A DNA stretch of 64,000 nucleotides, from positions 18,375,792-18,439,791 of the forward strand of contig NC_072892.1 of assembly GCF_027943255.1 (NCBI RefSeq), written 5' to 3'. The notes beneath the pieces were generated by a model. That model made no database searches and was not told the DNA's origin. It saw only the letters and a list, made by a program, of their open reading frames with translations. This DNA comes from Anastrepha obliqua (taxonomy: Eukaryota; Arthropoda; Insecta; Diptera; Tephritidae). Shown in pieces: positions 26,501 to 33,638 of the stretch (positions are counted from its first letter, which is position 1; every line of letters begins with the position of its first letter). Both the position numbers and the translations under genes were made by a program.

Positions 26501-29500
26501 CTTTGCCCAGGTGGTAAACAGGGCCGCCGTGGACTTTGTGGGGGAAAGTTGGAGTTTTCTCGCAGTGAAAAATCGAGAAAGGTCGGTGAGGTAGACGTTC
26601 ACTTTGGCACACAGACCATCAATGTCATTGCTCAACGCTTTTATCGTGCAGTCGTCAGCGTAAGAGACCAGGGTGACCACCTCTGGTGGTTGGTTGAGCT
26701 TCGATAGATAGAAATTGAACAGCAAGGGTGAAAGGGCAACACCCTGCGGAACACCTTGCTTTATCTTCATCTGTTTGGGTGTTTGGTCTCTAAAAATCGT
26801 GGACGACCGACGCTCAGATAGTTGGCGGACCACCTCTTCAGCCCTGGCGTGAATGTCGACTGAGAAATATCATCTAGTAGCGTGAAATGGCTGACAGTAT
26901 CGAAAGCCTTCTTCAAGTCTTAATGCTGGTCTTAATGTTCGATTATAGCCACCCTCGCAAACATTTATGAAAAGAAAGACTCTGCGGAGATATTTACATC
27001 GAAAATGTCTTTTTCTCAACTTATGGGTTTTATGATTTCTAAGCTAAGTCTATGCTCGGCTTTGTAGTAAGGAATTCAAAGTAGTTCCCGGCTCTTTTCT
27101 ACGCTAAAGAATTTGTGTTTTTCCCGTTGCTTGATCAAATCTCGCATATTGCAGCATTGTCTGGGATCCATTCATTTTACACTTTTCCACTTTCGCCATA
27201 GACATTTTTATCCATTTCTATTATGAGATCGTGGCACTGTGCGCTGTGGGAAAAACTTACGTTTGCACATACGTGGATTTGTGCTCTTCAGCGGAATCTG
27301 TGACGGTTGATTGCTATGTTGATTATGCCATCAGTATGTGATTAAATTACTAAACAAAACTCTAGCGAACTTTGGGCTGCACAGGCGTGTGCACATGTAT
27401 GTCCATACATAACTTTCTATGTGTGTGTGCGTGATGTTTTTGCTTGAGTGCGTGGTTTGATCTCTTTGTACGCTGTTGCTATTTAGCAGTATTTATAACT
27501 GTTTCTTATTTCAAAACATTTCTAATTTAATTTTTCTACCTTTCCATTTCAATTACAATGTCCAACCAACGACTGCGCTGGCCCCACTTCATTGCTGACA
27601 CACGCATATATTACCGCTGCTTCTGCTTATGTACAAAAACAAAAACAAAACAAAAAACAAAACAATAAACCAAACACGCATAAATGAAAACAAATGGAAA
27701 ACTAACCTCGGTGTGCTCACTTGCGTGGGATATCAGGAAGTGACACGCGCACATAAGGGTTGGGCTCTGGACTCGGTGGTATTGCAAAATCAAATAACCC
27801 GCTATAACAAGGAAGACATCGCCGAATACCCCACCGAAGGTGTCTACGTGCATGGCCTGTTTCTGGAAGGTGAGTTTTACTCGGCATTACCGGTGACTGT
27901 GGCATGCCACTCGAAAGGCTATGACCTCTGAGCTCATAGGAAGTCTCAGCTGCTTTTATTTTATTACCATTGTATGCGCCACATTTATGCTTTTTCTTAG
28001 AAGTTTTTTTCTTCTGTGCACATGGCTTGTTTTTGCTTTATTGGCAAACCACCTGCCGCCTACCGTTATGCGATATATACAGTGCGCGTCAATGAAAATC
28101 GTACAGCGATTATTTCGTTTACTTTTTGGTTAATTTATTACGAAAATTTACCTCATATTCTAACAAAAACTACAATTGCAAACTCATATTGCAAAAAAAT
28201 ACAATGAGCTTCAAAATTACTTACTCAGCAAGAATAAAAAATAAAAAACTATGGCCAAAGTTTGAGATTTTTTTCGTGTTTTGTGGTTTAACAAGACAGG
28301 TAAACTTTGGTAAAAAATCGGTTTGTGAGTTTCAGTAGCATCCACTGTATGTACATATGTATGTATTCATAGATTCCTTGTACTTTTGACCTATTATAAT
28401 ATATTTATTGTTACTTCTAAATTGACTTTCCATTGACGATTGACTTCAACATTTGTCTCTTAAATTAAGTTGAGCTGTTTCGTTATTAGCGAATGCAAAC
28501 CAAAAACAAAAAAAATAAGGATTCAAGCTTTTTGGGAAATTCTTTCCATTTGCGATTACTTCAGCTGAACATACATCTACTTATGGTTGAATATGGAAAT
28601 ATATGGCGCATGAGTATAAATTAGAAACTTAGTCGTATGCAGGATAGTTTCAGTCAAGGCGAATGTATTAAAGGTGGTGTTGGTAAATTACCGTGTTTTC
28701 TTTCGCCGTGTCCATGTGGCTGTCAGCTCAGAATGAAACAAGGCGAATTCATTATTTGTTTCTAGTTTATAAATACTTTGCTTTGGCAATCAAACGTACA
28801 GAACAGTGTTGTTGGTCTAGTGCCACCACCTTTAATGAATGCGTCTTAGTTTCAGTTCAGTGAAAAATAAAAAAAAGTATATCAAAAAGTGTATAATTTA
28901 GTGTGATTTGCTTGCGAGAGGCATAATTGGTCTAAAATTGAAGATGGAGCCAAAGTTAATGGTGAGCCCTACAAGTAAATATTTTGCGACTTTGGCAGCA
29001 AAATACCTGTAGCTATCGTTTTATTTTCAAGATTTTCAATAGCTCTGAAATCATCTCAACATGAGCTTTATATGCAAGAGTAGCCTTTTTTAGCCTTTTC
29101 TTTAATTATAGTAATTTTTTAACTTACAATTTTGACAGCTTTAAATTATAAAAAAGAAACAAACACTAAACGAAAAAGGCACAACATATTTTGCGAAGGA
29201 CTAAGGATTGGCAACGCTGCGCAACTAGGCTAGTGTGACGTCACGCACTCTCTAAAGGGCGCAACCTTCTTTCTATCATTCTTGCTTCTAATCTATCTCA
29301 TTCTCATAATCGTTTGGAGAGCAAGCAAAGCGTAAGTAAAGGGTTTTCCAATAACAGGTGTTGTTTTGTATAGCCCACTATGTCGGTATACGTCACCTTT
29401 GAAGCTGTAATTTTTTGATATTTGGCAAGTAGAAACTACGTCATTAATAAAAATGGAACGACACGCGCTTAAACAACGCATTGAAATTATTAAAATTCAC

Positions 29501-32500
29501 TATAAAAATGGTGAAAATTGGGCAGAGACGATTCGTAAAACTCGAACATTCTTGGGTCATCGTGAAGCACCTTGTCGGTCCGCAATACAGAAATTGGTGA
29601 AAAAATTCGAGCTGCTGGGACAAGTTAGTGATGTGAAGAATAATGTGTCGAACAGCCGAAAATATTGCTTTTGTAGCCGAAAGTGTTGAAGAAAACCCAG
29701 GTTTGTCCATTTCTCGTCGTTCTTTGGAATTAGGACTTGCACAAACGTCATTACACCGTATTTTGCATAAAGATTTGGGTCTTAAGGCTTGTAAAGTCCA
29801 GTTAACACAAGAACTCAAGCCGGCCGATCATCAACAACACCGTGTCTTTGCTGATTGGGTCGTTCAAATGCATGAAAATTATCCGGAGTTGCATCGAAAA
29901 ATCATCTTGAGTGATGAGGCCCATTTCCATTTCCACCTCGGTGGCTTCGTCAACAAGCAAAATTGTCGGATTTGGGGCTTAGAAAATCCAAGAGTTATTG
30001 TTGAAAAGCCTCTCTATCCTCAACGTGTGACTGTTTGGTGCGGTTTATGGTCCGGCGGAGTCATTGGACCTTACTTTTTCGAAAATGAAGCTGGAGCAAC
30101 AGTTATGGTGAATGGATTGCGCTGTCGAGAGATGATTAACGATTTTTTATGACTGGAATTGGATGGTATTGATCTGAACAACGTTTATTTTCAACGAGAC
30201 GGCGCTATGTGCCACACAAGCAACGGAACCATTGATCTTTTACGGAAAAAGACCTCCAATAACACCTCTTATTGGAAAACCCTTTATGTATGTATATATG
30301 CAGAAATGTTTACTATATAACGCAAAGTCATTAGAAGTTGGAAATAGTCCAAATAAAATTGTTTGTGTAGATATGTATCTGCATAAATGTTCCTACCTTT
30401 TGCCACTTTATCTTTATAAACGTCACTGTCCGATTGACTGAAGGCGAAGGAATTCTGTTACTGGTCAATCACAAAAACCAATAATTCGATAAAAGCATTA
30501 CAAAGGAGCGTCTGCTTCTTACAGCAGCGTCGTTGCTGAGTAGGTTAAATAAATTCGATTATAATGGAAAAGGATGACAAGCGCGCTCTGAGCAGCAGCT
30601 GTGCTATTCCCATTAGCTAGTAGGGATTTGTGTTTTTTTTTTATGAGCTGAGGTGACAGAATTCGTACGTTTTAGTGAATGCTTCTTCACTTACTCAAAC
30701 AAGTGCATGTTCTTTACTTTTAAAATGAGCTCTACCACGTGCCAATAGCACCATTCCAAATGCCATCAAGATGTGGGTGTGCATGCACATTAACACCAAA
30801 AAATATTCCATTTCGGGTTGTGTTGACTCCCATTCTTACGCTTTTCACATCGTAAATTCATTCCTCTTTACGTTTGCTCCCTGGGGTCATTTTGCTTAAC
30901 AGCAAAAGCGAACACCACACACACACACACACACACTAATGCAATCACCAGTATACTTATTATATGTTTGTATGTGTGCCAGCACGAACCAACTACCGGC
31001 AACTACCCATCGAAAAAGTTGTGGCTAACCGGTGGTGAGGTAATACGTAAATGGCCAAAAAAATAAATTCGTGCTCAACCAAACATTTCAATAACCAGGA
31101 CAACTTTGATGAAAATTTACTCTGCAAGCTTTGATACCGTAATTGATGTTTACCTTAGTTGAAAATTATACTATGTGCATGTATGTGTGTGTAGCAATTT
31201 ACATACATATGCGTAAGAAGTTTTGCGAAATCTCCCAAACCTCGGGAACAGATAGAAATCAGATAATTATCTGATTATAATCAAACTAATAGAAAAATAT
31301 TAAAAGCTCAAAGTAAGTTAAAACTGTTGTGCTTCATAAGTGAGTTAAGTATTAAATAATTTTATTACGTGTTGCAAGTTCATATTTTTCAAAACAAAAC
31401 TTATTACTTATGGGGTTAGGGATAGTCAGTGGCCCGAAAAAATTTTGATTTTCAAATTTTGATTTTCAAACATTTTTTTGCTAGTCATTTGCTTTATTTG
31501 CTGGATATTAAAACAGCATTGGAACTTCGCACTAATGACCGTCTCCCTACGTTAATGTCGTTGATTTCGAGTATTGGTTGGTTGGCTGGTTAAAGTGGTG
31601 ATTCTTCCAGAATCCAACTAGCGCTTCCGCACCATTTTGTTGCCACATCCTCGTTACCAACTTATGTAACAGTAATTTACAGCAAGACTTTATCCAGTCT
31701 GTGCGGTTGAAGAACCTTATTAGGTTGTTAACGTCTAAGCCAGACAGTTGTTCGAGACTCTCGAGCAGCGGTTGGTCCAGGGTTAATATTCTATCCTTCC
31801 ATAGGGCGGGGCATTCACAGAGGAAGTGGAAGATTGTTTCCTTTTTGTGTGTTGTGTGGGATGCCCATTTTGGCTGCTTGTTCTCCGACAGACCAAAAGC
31901 CAGTTATGACTCCCGTTAGTCTCTAGGCGTCCCGTCGTTTCATGTTTATCAATGTCGACGATTGCTTGAGGTTGTAGGTGGCCCATAAGGTTCTGCTAAT
32001 TTTGCATTTCGTCTACTCTCTCCATCTACAATCCACGATTCAGAGGTATTTTAGGGAAATTGTACTCTTGACTACACCTAATGGTTTGAATACCGATTCT
32101 GAAAGAGCATTATTCATGGCGGATCCTTCTTTTGCCAGTTTATTTGCTTTTTCGTTACCTTCAATGTTCCGACGTCCCGGGACCCAGATTAAGGTAACTT
32201 TATGGTTTTCACTCAAGGTAGTAAGGCTATTCCTACTGAGTTCCACCACTTTAAAGGTTGTTGTAGCCGAGCTCGGTGCCTGGTTTGTAGCTTGGCTATT
32301 CGAAAGAATAGCGATATTACCCCTAAAAGAGAAATCTGCGATTAGTAGCCTACTGGCTTCCCCAATTGCCACGACTTCCGCCTGGAAGCCACTGCTGGTA
32401 TTAGAGAGACCCACAGATTTTTCAGTTTTGTTCAAGTATTCGTACCGATACAAATTTTTGCAGATCGGCCACTGCCGCTCCTATCGCTCCCCCGCAGCGT

Positions 32501-33266
32501 CTATTGATTCAGCGGAATCAAGTCAAGCTGTATTGAAGTTCTTAATTTTTTTTCGAAATGCTATCAAAAAATGCTGCCAATGCGGCAGTAATAAAATAAC
32601 CCACTGGCTATGTACAAGGAACACGTTTACATGTGTGTGTGTGTGGAAGCAGAGTAAAATGTGTTATACCTGCCAGAAACATTGTAGCGCTGCAATTACA
32701 ATTTTTGCAACCTTCGCTCAAATGAAAGCCAAATGAATACGACCACACGCGCACGCTTTATATGTAAGGTATATTGAATACATTGCGCCAGCTGATTTTA
32801 TACTAAAAATACATAGTTTGCAATTTTATACGTTTCACTTATTTATGTCCTTTTGTATGTATGAATAGCATTTAATATGACGTATTGTAGTTTTTGTAAT
32901 GTGCGTTCGTAAAAAGCTTACACTCTGTTTCTATTTAGTATTTGTGTTGTTTTTTTATTTGCATTCGCTCTTTCAATCAAGCAACGTTTTTCTACTTATT
33001 GTACGGTTTCAGGCGCTTCGCTGGAAAGACGCAGCGGCAAATTGGTTGAGTCGAAGATGAAAGTGCTCTACGAACAAATGCCCGTCATTTACATCTACGC
33101 CATCAACACGACGGCAGGTAAGGACCCCAAACTCTACGAGTGTCCGATCTATCGCAAACCACAACGAACCGACGCGAAATATGTCGGCTCCATTGACTTT
33201 GAGACGGATTTCAATCCGAAGCATTGGACATTGCGTGGCGTGGCTTTATTGTGTGACATTAAATAA
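5196..33266 (+). CDS. Dnah5: axonemal outer-arm dynein heavy chain, DNAH5/DNAH8 class (3' 16 exons; 5' part outside window)
   Basis: Joined exons: 5196-5582, 5657-6242, 6301-6534, 8472-11149, 11202-11450, 11807-13375, 13441-13609, 13692-13844, 13946-14238, 14332-14824, 19266-19455, 19593-19749, 23047-23142, 23520-23576, 27737-27869, 33013-33266. All phases agree and together give 2,565 codons plus TAA. The product is the force-generating half of an ATP-driven microtubule motor of ciliary and sperm-tail outer arms. Visible, numbered from the window start: end of AAA1 ([15 protein letters not shown], 1-15), AAA2 P-loop GPSGAGKT (179-186), AAA3 P-loop GEQGTGKT (532-539), AAA4 GVGGSGKQ (896-903), coiled-coil stalk (about 1135-1250 and 1375-1445) around the microtubule-binding tip, then AAA5, AAA6 and a C-terminal domain ending GVALLCDIK. 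Wording such as GSDPT, SMGQGQE and [12 protein letters not shown] is typical of DNAH5/8. Full-length relatives are about 4,500-4,700 residues, so roughly 2,000 are upstream. DNAH5 versus DNAH8 is not resolved; insects usually have one gene of this class. Confidence 0.95.
5657..6242 (+). CDS. dynein exon B (AAA2)
   Basis: Starts in phase 0 after GTGCTTAG and ends in phase 1 at CCGA/GTAAGT. It holds the AAA2 Walker A GPSGAGKT, Walker B region [10 protein letters not shown], the LTLANGDR motif and the [12 protein letters not shown] sensor region. The 74 bp intron before it is short, in contrast to the later introns. Confidence 0.96.
6301..6534 (+). CDS. dynein exon C (AAA2-AAA3 linker)
   Basis: Enters in phase 1 after TTTGACTAG and leaves in phase 1 at GACG/GTAAGT. 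It encodes [14 protein letters not shown]... and [15 protein letters not shown], the variable linker region in this class. The next constitutive exon resumes with [14 protein letters not shown]. Confidence 0.92.
6739..6849 (+). CDS. candidate cassette exon of the dynein gene
   Basis: Between exons C and D, an acceptor (ATGTGACTTTAG at 6727-6738) precedes a 111 nt open stretch ending in a GGTG/GTAATG donor. Both ends are phase 1, the same phase as the surrounding C/D junction, so inclusion adds exactly 37 codons without a shift. The insert would be lysine-rich and acidic, with [20 protein letters not shown] followed by [16 protein letters not shown]. It resembles the charged linker it would extend, and it repeats the NDD/NDG ending of exon C. 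Flanking intron sequence is not open in this way. This is inferred from splice signals only; no transcript evidence is available. Confidence 0.5.
7323..8234 (-). mobile_element. rosa-type (D,D41D) mariner relative, internally deleted, copy 1
   Basis: Inverted termini AAGGGTGGTTAAMTTTCAAG with TA at 7321-7322 and 8235-8236 define a 912 bp element in the dynein C-D intron. The minus-strand frame from 7851 to 7429 encodes [48 protein letters not shown] and a [11 protein letters not shown] tail. I count 41 residues between the second and third Asp, which marks the rosa-like DD41D group rather than classic D34D mariner. The first Asp block is visible further upstream on the minus strand ([24 protein letters not shown], at about 7950-8070) in another frame. 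The HTH half is mostly deleted. Non-autonomous. Confidence 0.88.
8472..11149 (+). CDS. dynein exon D (AAA3, AAA4, stalk coil 1)
   Basis: The largest exon, 2,678 nt. It enters in phase 1 after TTTCTATAG and ends in phase 0 at TTAAAA/GTAAAT. Visible features are AAA3 Walker A GEQGTGKT and Walker [15 protein letters not shown]4 Walker A GVGGSGKQ with [13 protein letters not shown], then the heptad-rich first coil of the stalk ([40 protein letters not shown]), and the start of the microtubule-binding tip ([18 protein letters not shown]). No stop or shift is seen. Confidence 0.97.
11202..11450 (+). CDS. dynein exon E (stalk tip)
   Basis: 83 codons, phase 0/0, acceptor CCGTTTCAG, donor TTGAAG/GTAAAA. 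It encodes the microtubule-binding tip region [34 protein letters not shown] and [10 protein letters not shown]. Confidence 0.96.
11807..13375 (+). CDS. dynein exon F (stalk coil 2, AAA5, start of AAA6)
   Basis: 523 codons, phase 0/0, acceptor AATATGCAG, donor CGCTG/GTGAGT. It opens with the return coil ([20 protein letters not shown]), then [15 protein letters not shown] of AAA5, [39 protein letters not shown], and the AAA6 side with [20 protein letters not shown] and the [15 protein letters not shown] block [14 protein letters not shown]5 has no canonical P-loop, which is normal for dyneins. The 356 bp intron before it holds nothing recognisable. Confidence 0.96.
13441..13609 (+). CDS. dynein exon G (AAA6)
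   Basis: Phase 0 in, phase 1 out (GAGG/GTATGC). It encodes [20 protein letters not shown] and [20 protein letters not shown], the conserved RSWCPDRT region that precedes the last AAA module. Confidence 0.95.
13692..13844 (+). CDS. dynein exon H (AAA6)
   Basis: Phase 1/1, acceptor ACTCTTGCAG, donor ATAC/GTAAGA. It encodes [38 protein letters not shown] and LAKQKGI, matching the PRTPLICLLSMGSDPT block of the class. Confidence 0.95.
13946..14238 (+). CDS. dynein exon I (AAA6 / C-terminal region)
   Basis: Phase 1 in, phase 0 out (CTACCAG/GTGAAT). It encodes [51 protein letters not shown] and [18 protein letters not shown]. The [11 protein letters not shown] motif is diagnostic of dynein heavy chains. 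Confidence 0.96.
14332..14824 (+). CDS. dynein exon J (C-terminal domain)
   Basis: Phase 0 in, phase 1 out (AAAG/GTAAAT). It encodes [60 protein letters not shown] and [15 protein letters not shown]. It is followed by a 4.4 kb intron carrying a mariner, two LINE pieces and a SINE. Confidence 0.96.
14825..15223 (+). other. intron J-K, start: no recognised element
   Basis: This is ordinary AT-rich intron DNA before the mariner at 15224. I see no coding or repeat signal. Confidence 0.5.
15224..16503 (-). mobile_element. mellifera-like mariner, full length, one nonsense codon
   Basis: The termini AGGTTG(T/G)CAAAAAGTCTTG-like are inverted at 15224-15255 and 16472-16503, each flanked by TA (15222-15223 and 16504-16505), giving a 1,280 bp element in dynein intron J-K. 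It lies antisense to the host gene. The transposase is described in the next entry. Confidence 0.92.
15298..16323 (-). pseudogene. mariner transposase with a single in-frame TGA
   Basis: The minus-strand frame starts [20 protein letters not shown] and runs through an HTH ([13 protein letters not shown]), [56 protein letters not shown] and [16 protein letters not shown], ending QNGAYLT. It is 342 codons including the terminal stop. The only defect is TGA at 15532-15534, where relatives have Trp (LGW-EVL), a one-base change from TGG. Counting through that codon gives 34 residues between the last two Asp, so the D,D34D triad is complete. Similarity to mariners of ants and bees places it in the mellifera-type group. 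It is a recently dead copy. Confidence 0.9.
16700..17328 (+). mobile_element. 5'-truncated LINE, C-terminal ORF2 end and 3' UTR (family L-A)
   Basis: An open frame ending at about 17245 encodes the post-RNase H region of a non-LTR retrotransposon: [26 protein letters not shown]-like [15 protein letters not shown], and the zinc-finger-like [21 protein letters not shown] 3' UTR of about 80 bp ends in a run of A at 17317-17328. The last 160 bp are also found at 59758-59920. It starts between the mariner and intron DNA with no visible 5' half, so it was born dead by 5' truncation. The clade (Jockey/R1 side) is not certain. Confidence 0.8.
17329..18008 (+). other. intron J-K stretch without recognised element
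   Basis: AT-rich DNA between two LINE fragments. Short frames here have no family features. I see nothing that I can name. Confidence 0.4.
18009..18735 (-). mobile_element. RTE-like LINE fragment (reverse transcriptase C-terminus and 3' end)
   Basis: The minus strand encodes [40 protein letters not shown] and, in a second frame, [18 protein letters not shown], the conserved tail of RTE/BovB-type reverse transcriptases. The 3' end at 18009-18022 is a TTC repeat on the + strand, the short-repeat tail expected of RTE elements. Frameshifts separate the two blocks, and the active-site half is missing. It ends near the SINE at 18763. Confidence 0.8.
18763..19078 (+). repeat. tRNA-derived SINE, copy b (full length, diverged)
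   Basis: The head GGCTCCGTAGTCCTATGGGC is an A-box-like start, and GGTTCGAATCTCCG at about 18813 is a good B box. These are the two internal pol III promoter blocks of a tRNA. The body keeps GGCAATGGCAAACCTCCGAG, GCCGTTCGGA and GGTCCCTCCATTTG. It diverges at the 3' end before an ATTT-rich tail. Confidence 0.82.
19266..19455 (+). CDS. dynein exon K
   Basis: Phase 1 in (after CACACAAAG), phase 2 out (CTCAG/GTAACT). It encodes [36 protein letters not shown] and [12 protein letters not shown]. The relatives I know have a shorter Gly run; here GGT repeats give six Gly in a row. Confidence 0.94.
19593..19749 (+). CDS. dynein exon L
   Basis: Phase 2 in (CTTGGCAG), phase 0 out (ATGAAG/GTTAGT). It encodes [40 protein letters not shown] and [10 protein letters not shown] of the C-terminal domain. 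Confidence 0.95.
19750..20530 (+). other. intron L-M, proximal part: nothing recognised
   Basis: There is a CA/TG-rich part to about 19900 and then AT-rich DNA. No family motif is visible before the LINE piece that starts at about 20531. Confidence 0.4.
20531..21235 (+). mobile_element. Jockey-like LINE fragment: RNase H and C-terminal Cys-His motif
   Basis: Broken frames on the + strand read [40 protein letters not shown] (RNase H active-site text, normally WVPGH..IEGNE.AD) and [20 protein letters not shown] followed by P. This is the end of ORF2 of a Jockey/R1-type non-LTR element, 5' truncated and decayed. The His of the WVPGH motif is replaced by Leu. Confidence 0.8.
21572..22598 (+). 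pseudogene. mariner-like transposase (SETMAR/GVQW-type), one frameshift and one stop
   Basis: The frame starts [20 protein letters not shown] and keeps [37 protein letters not shown] and IVTGDET (first Asp). A one-base slip at about 22130 moves to the frame [30 protein letters not shown] (second Asp). TAA at about 22353 then interrupts LVT-FLTRN. It ends [20 protein letters not shown] followed by E. I count 30 residues to the third Asp (GSCDYYLF); about four residues of the usual HHPPYSPD stretch are lost. I did not find clear inverted repeats. It lies in dynein intron L-M, sense to the host gene. Confidence 0.85.
22599..23046 (+). other. intron L-M, distal part: nothing recognised
   Basis: AT-rich DNA up to the exon M acceptor, with no coding or repeat motif. 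Confidence 0.4.
23047..23142 (+). CDS. dynein exon M
   Basis: 32 codons, phase 0/0, acceptor CACTTACAG, donor CCGAAA/GTGAGT. It encodes [20 protein letters not shown] ending TDRPK, the conserved STLGFWFTELIERNSQF block of the C-terminal domain. Confidence 0.94.
23520..23576 (+). CDS. dynein exon N (57 nt)
   Basis: 19 codons, phase 0/0, donor [30 protein letters not shown], a highly conserved dynein block. The acceptor TTTCGAAAG has almost no pyrimidine tract, so this small exon may depend on enhancers. Confidence 0.93.
24389..24503 (+). other. GC-rich, coding-like island of unknown origin
   Basis: In AT-rich intron N-O this 115 bp stretch is GC-rich and open on the + strand: [20 protein letters not shown] followed by [15 protein letters not shown] and TAG. 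TGCTGTCAG just before it could be an acceptor. It does not belong between dynein exons N and O, which join perfectly. I do not recognise it; it could be a decayed gene fragment, a retrocopy piece or chance. Confidence 0.3.
24680..25680 (+). mobile_element. LINE reverse transcriptase fragment split by a TTAA element
   Basis: The first part (24690-24828) reads [20 protein letters not shown] and [18 protein letters not shown]. The frame then runs into the 720 bp element at 24829. After it, from 25549, the same frame continues [20 protein letters not shown] and [18 protein letters not shown]. Removing the insert and one TTAA rejoins LIFV-NDVPD in frame, including the catalytic YADD. This is the palm of a non-LTR reverse transcriptase, truncated at both ends. 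SGVPQGSHLGPLLF-like text has two changes (PQR, LEP). Confidence 0.88.
24829..25548. mobile_element. TTAA-flanked non-autonomous DNA transposon, copy 1
   Basis: The 19 bp termini GGGGTTAGGGGTAGTCAGA are perfectly inverted at 24829-24847 and 25530-25548, and TTAA flanks both sides (24825-24828 and 25549-25552). The insertion cleanly interrupts a LINE reverse transcriptase frame, so the borders are certain. The interior (720 bp) is AT-rich, with runs of A and T, and has no long frame. TTAA targets are known for piggyBac and Kolobok; the superfamily cannot be fixed from this copy. A longer copy lies at 38267-39206 and a fragment at 31412-31502. Confidence 0.92.
25690..26960 (-). mobile_element. 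LINE fragment (family L-B): reverse transcriptase to 3' end
   Basis: The minus strand encodes [36 protein letters not shown] (catalytic YADD) and [20 protein letters not shown] at 26410-26833. Then, in broken frames, come [40 protein letters not shown] and [20 protein letters not shown] near the 3' end. The 3' UTR ends at about 25690 in GTTGTTGTTATT-like sequence on the + strand. Other copies of this family are at 43730-43930 and 45510-46500. It is decayed, with many frameshifts. Confidence 0.85.
26961..27736 (+). other. intron N-O, distal part: nothing recognised
   Basis: AT-rich DNA with a short TG-rich patch at about 27390-27430, then the acceptor of exon O (GGATATCAG). I found no repeat family here. 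Confidence 0.4.
27737..27869 (+). CDS. dynein exon O
   Basis: Phase 0 in, phase 1 out (GGAAG/GTGAGT). It encodes [20 protein letters not shown] and [14 protein letters not shown], the conserved EITRANKGWALD ... PTEGVYVYGLYLEGA region close to the C-terminus. Confidence 0.95.
28662..28962 (+). other. inverted-repeat segment with promoter-like signals
   Basis: A 24 bp arm at about 28662-28685 (TATTAAAGGTGGTG core) is inverted at about 28830-28855 (CACCACCTTTAATG core) with a few mismatches, enclosing about 140 bp, the size of a small MITE. Inside is TATAAATA (28768-28775), and downstream is ATGGAGCCAAAGTTAATG/GTGAGC at about 28944-28963, which looks like a short first coding exon with a donor. 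The two readings (MITE, or nested promoter in dynein intron O-P) are not exclusive. No downstream exon was found. Confidence 0.35.
29339..30284 (+). mobile_element. rosa-like element, second family (R2), 3' coding third deleted
   Basis: The termini AAGGGTTTTCCAATAACAGG (29339) and its inverted counterpart ending at 30284 are flanked by TA (29337-29338 and 30285-30286). The coding part begins [20 protein letters not shown] at 29453, shifts frame at about 29640-29690, then reads [40 protein letters not shown] and [22 protein letters not shown] replaces Trp in NDFL(W) at 30150. It stops after [12 protein letters not shown], so the third Asp region is deleted and the right inverted repeat follows directly. 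Related to, but distinct from, the element at 7323. Confidence 0.87.
30285..31411 (+). other. intron O-P stretch with CA microsatellite
   Basis: No coding signal. A CA repeat runs at 30911-30936. The rest is AT-rich DNA. Confidence 0.5.
31412..31502. mobile_element. terminal fragment of the TTAA element family
   Basis: GGGGTTAGGGATAGTCAG followed by TGGCCCGAAAAAAT, and then TTTTTTTGCTAGTCATTTGC, matches the reversed right end of the copies at 24829 and 38267. The other end is missing, and TTAA is not preserved (TTAT precedes it). It abuts a LINE fragment. Confidence 0.8.
31530..32460 (-). mobile_element. Jockey-like LINE fragment: RNase H to 3' UTR
   Basis: The minus strand from 32453 encodes [35 protein letters not shown] and [20 protein letters not shown] followed by LAKEGSA, the RNase H domain. 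After a break it reads [24 protein letters not shown] Cys-motif text at about 31800-31870 and a 3' UTR down to about 31530. WVPGH reads WVPGR. It is 5' truncated. Confidence 0.82.
32461..33012 (+). other. intron O-P, distal part: nothing recognised
   Basis: AT-rich DNA with a short TG run at about 32635. It ends in the TACGGTTTCAG acceptor of the last dynein exon. Confidence 0.45.
33013..33266 (+). CDS. dynein exon P (last exon, stop)
   Basis: Phase 1 in. 84 codons including TAA at 33264-33266. It encodes [40 protein letters not shown] and [14 protein letters not shown]. The ending matches the [14 protein letters not shown] terminus of DNAH5/8, so the C-terminus is complete. Confidence 0.97.
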
Positions 33267-33485
33267 ACGAAATGCTTAACTTATTTGCATAATGCCGAAG
33301 AAGGGGAGGGGCTGTTTGGCAGCGATGGCAGTGATGAGAATGTAAAGTTTGCCGTCACGTGCTTCCGGTTTGCAAAGCAGCTTTGTGTGTCTGTAAATTA
33401 TGTATGTATGCGTTATTTGTGCGCTTGATTCTGATGGACATATGTGTATGTATGTATGTATATGTGTTGCTACATATAGACGAAT

Positions 33486-33562
33486 AATAAAGAAGGAAAA
33501 GCGTGGAGTAAATGTGCTTTCTAATGAAATGCTGTAAAGATTTTGTGTAGAAAATAAATAAA
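33486..33562 (+). terminator. polyadenylation signals of the dynein gene
   Basis: AATAAA occurs at 33486-33491 and again, as overlapping copies, at 33553-33562, 220-300 nt after the dynein stop codon. These are the likely 3' end signals; which one is used cannot be told from the sequence. Confidence 0.55.
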
Positions 33563-33638
33563 ACTGTTTAAGAATGGAACAATTGTTGATACTCTTTCAT
33601 GTATGCCAGTTTTTAGATGTTTAATATATGTATATGCA

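Noticed and set aside
27629..27736. Extension of dynein exon O upstream to an ATG at 27629
   Set aside because: The extra residues are Lys/Asn-rich from an A-rich stretch, and a CAG acceptor stands at the exact family boundary.
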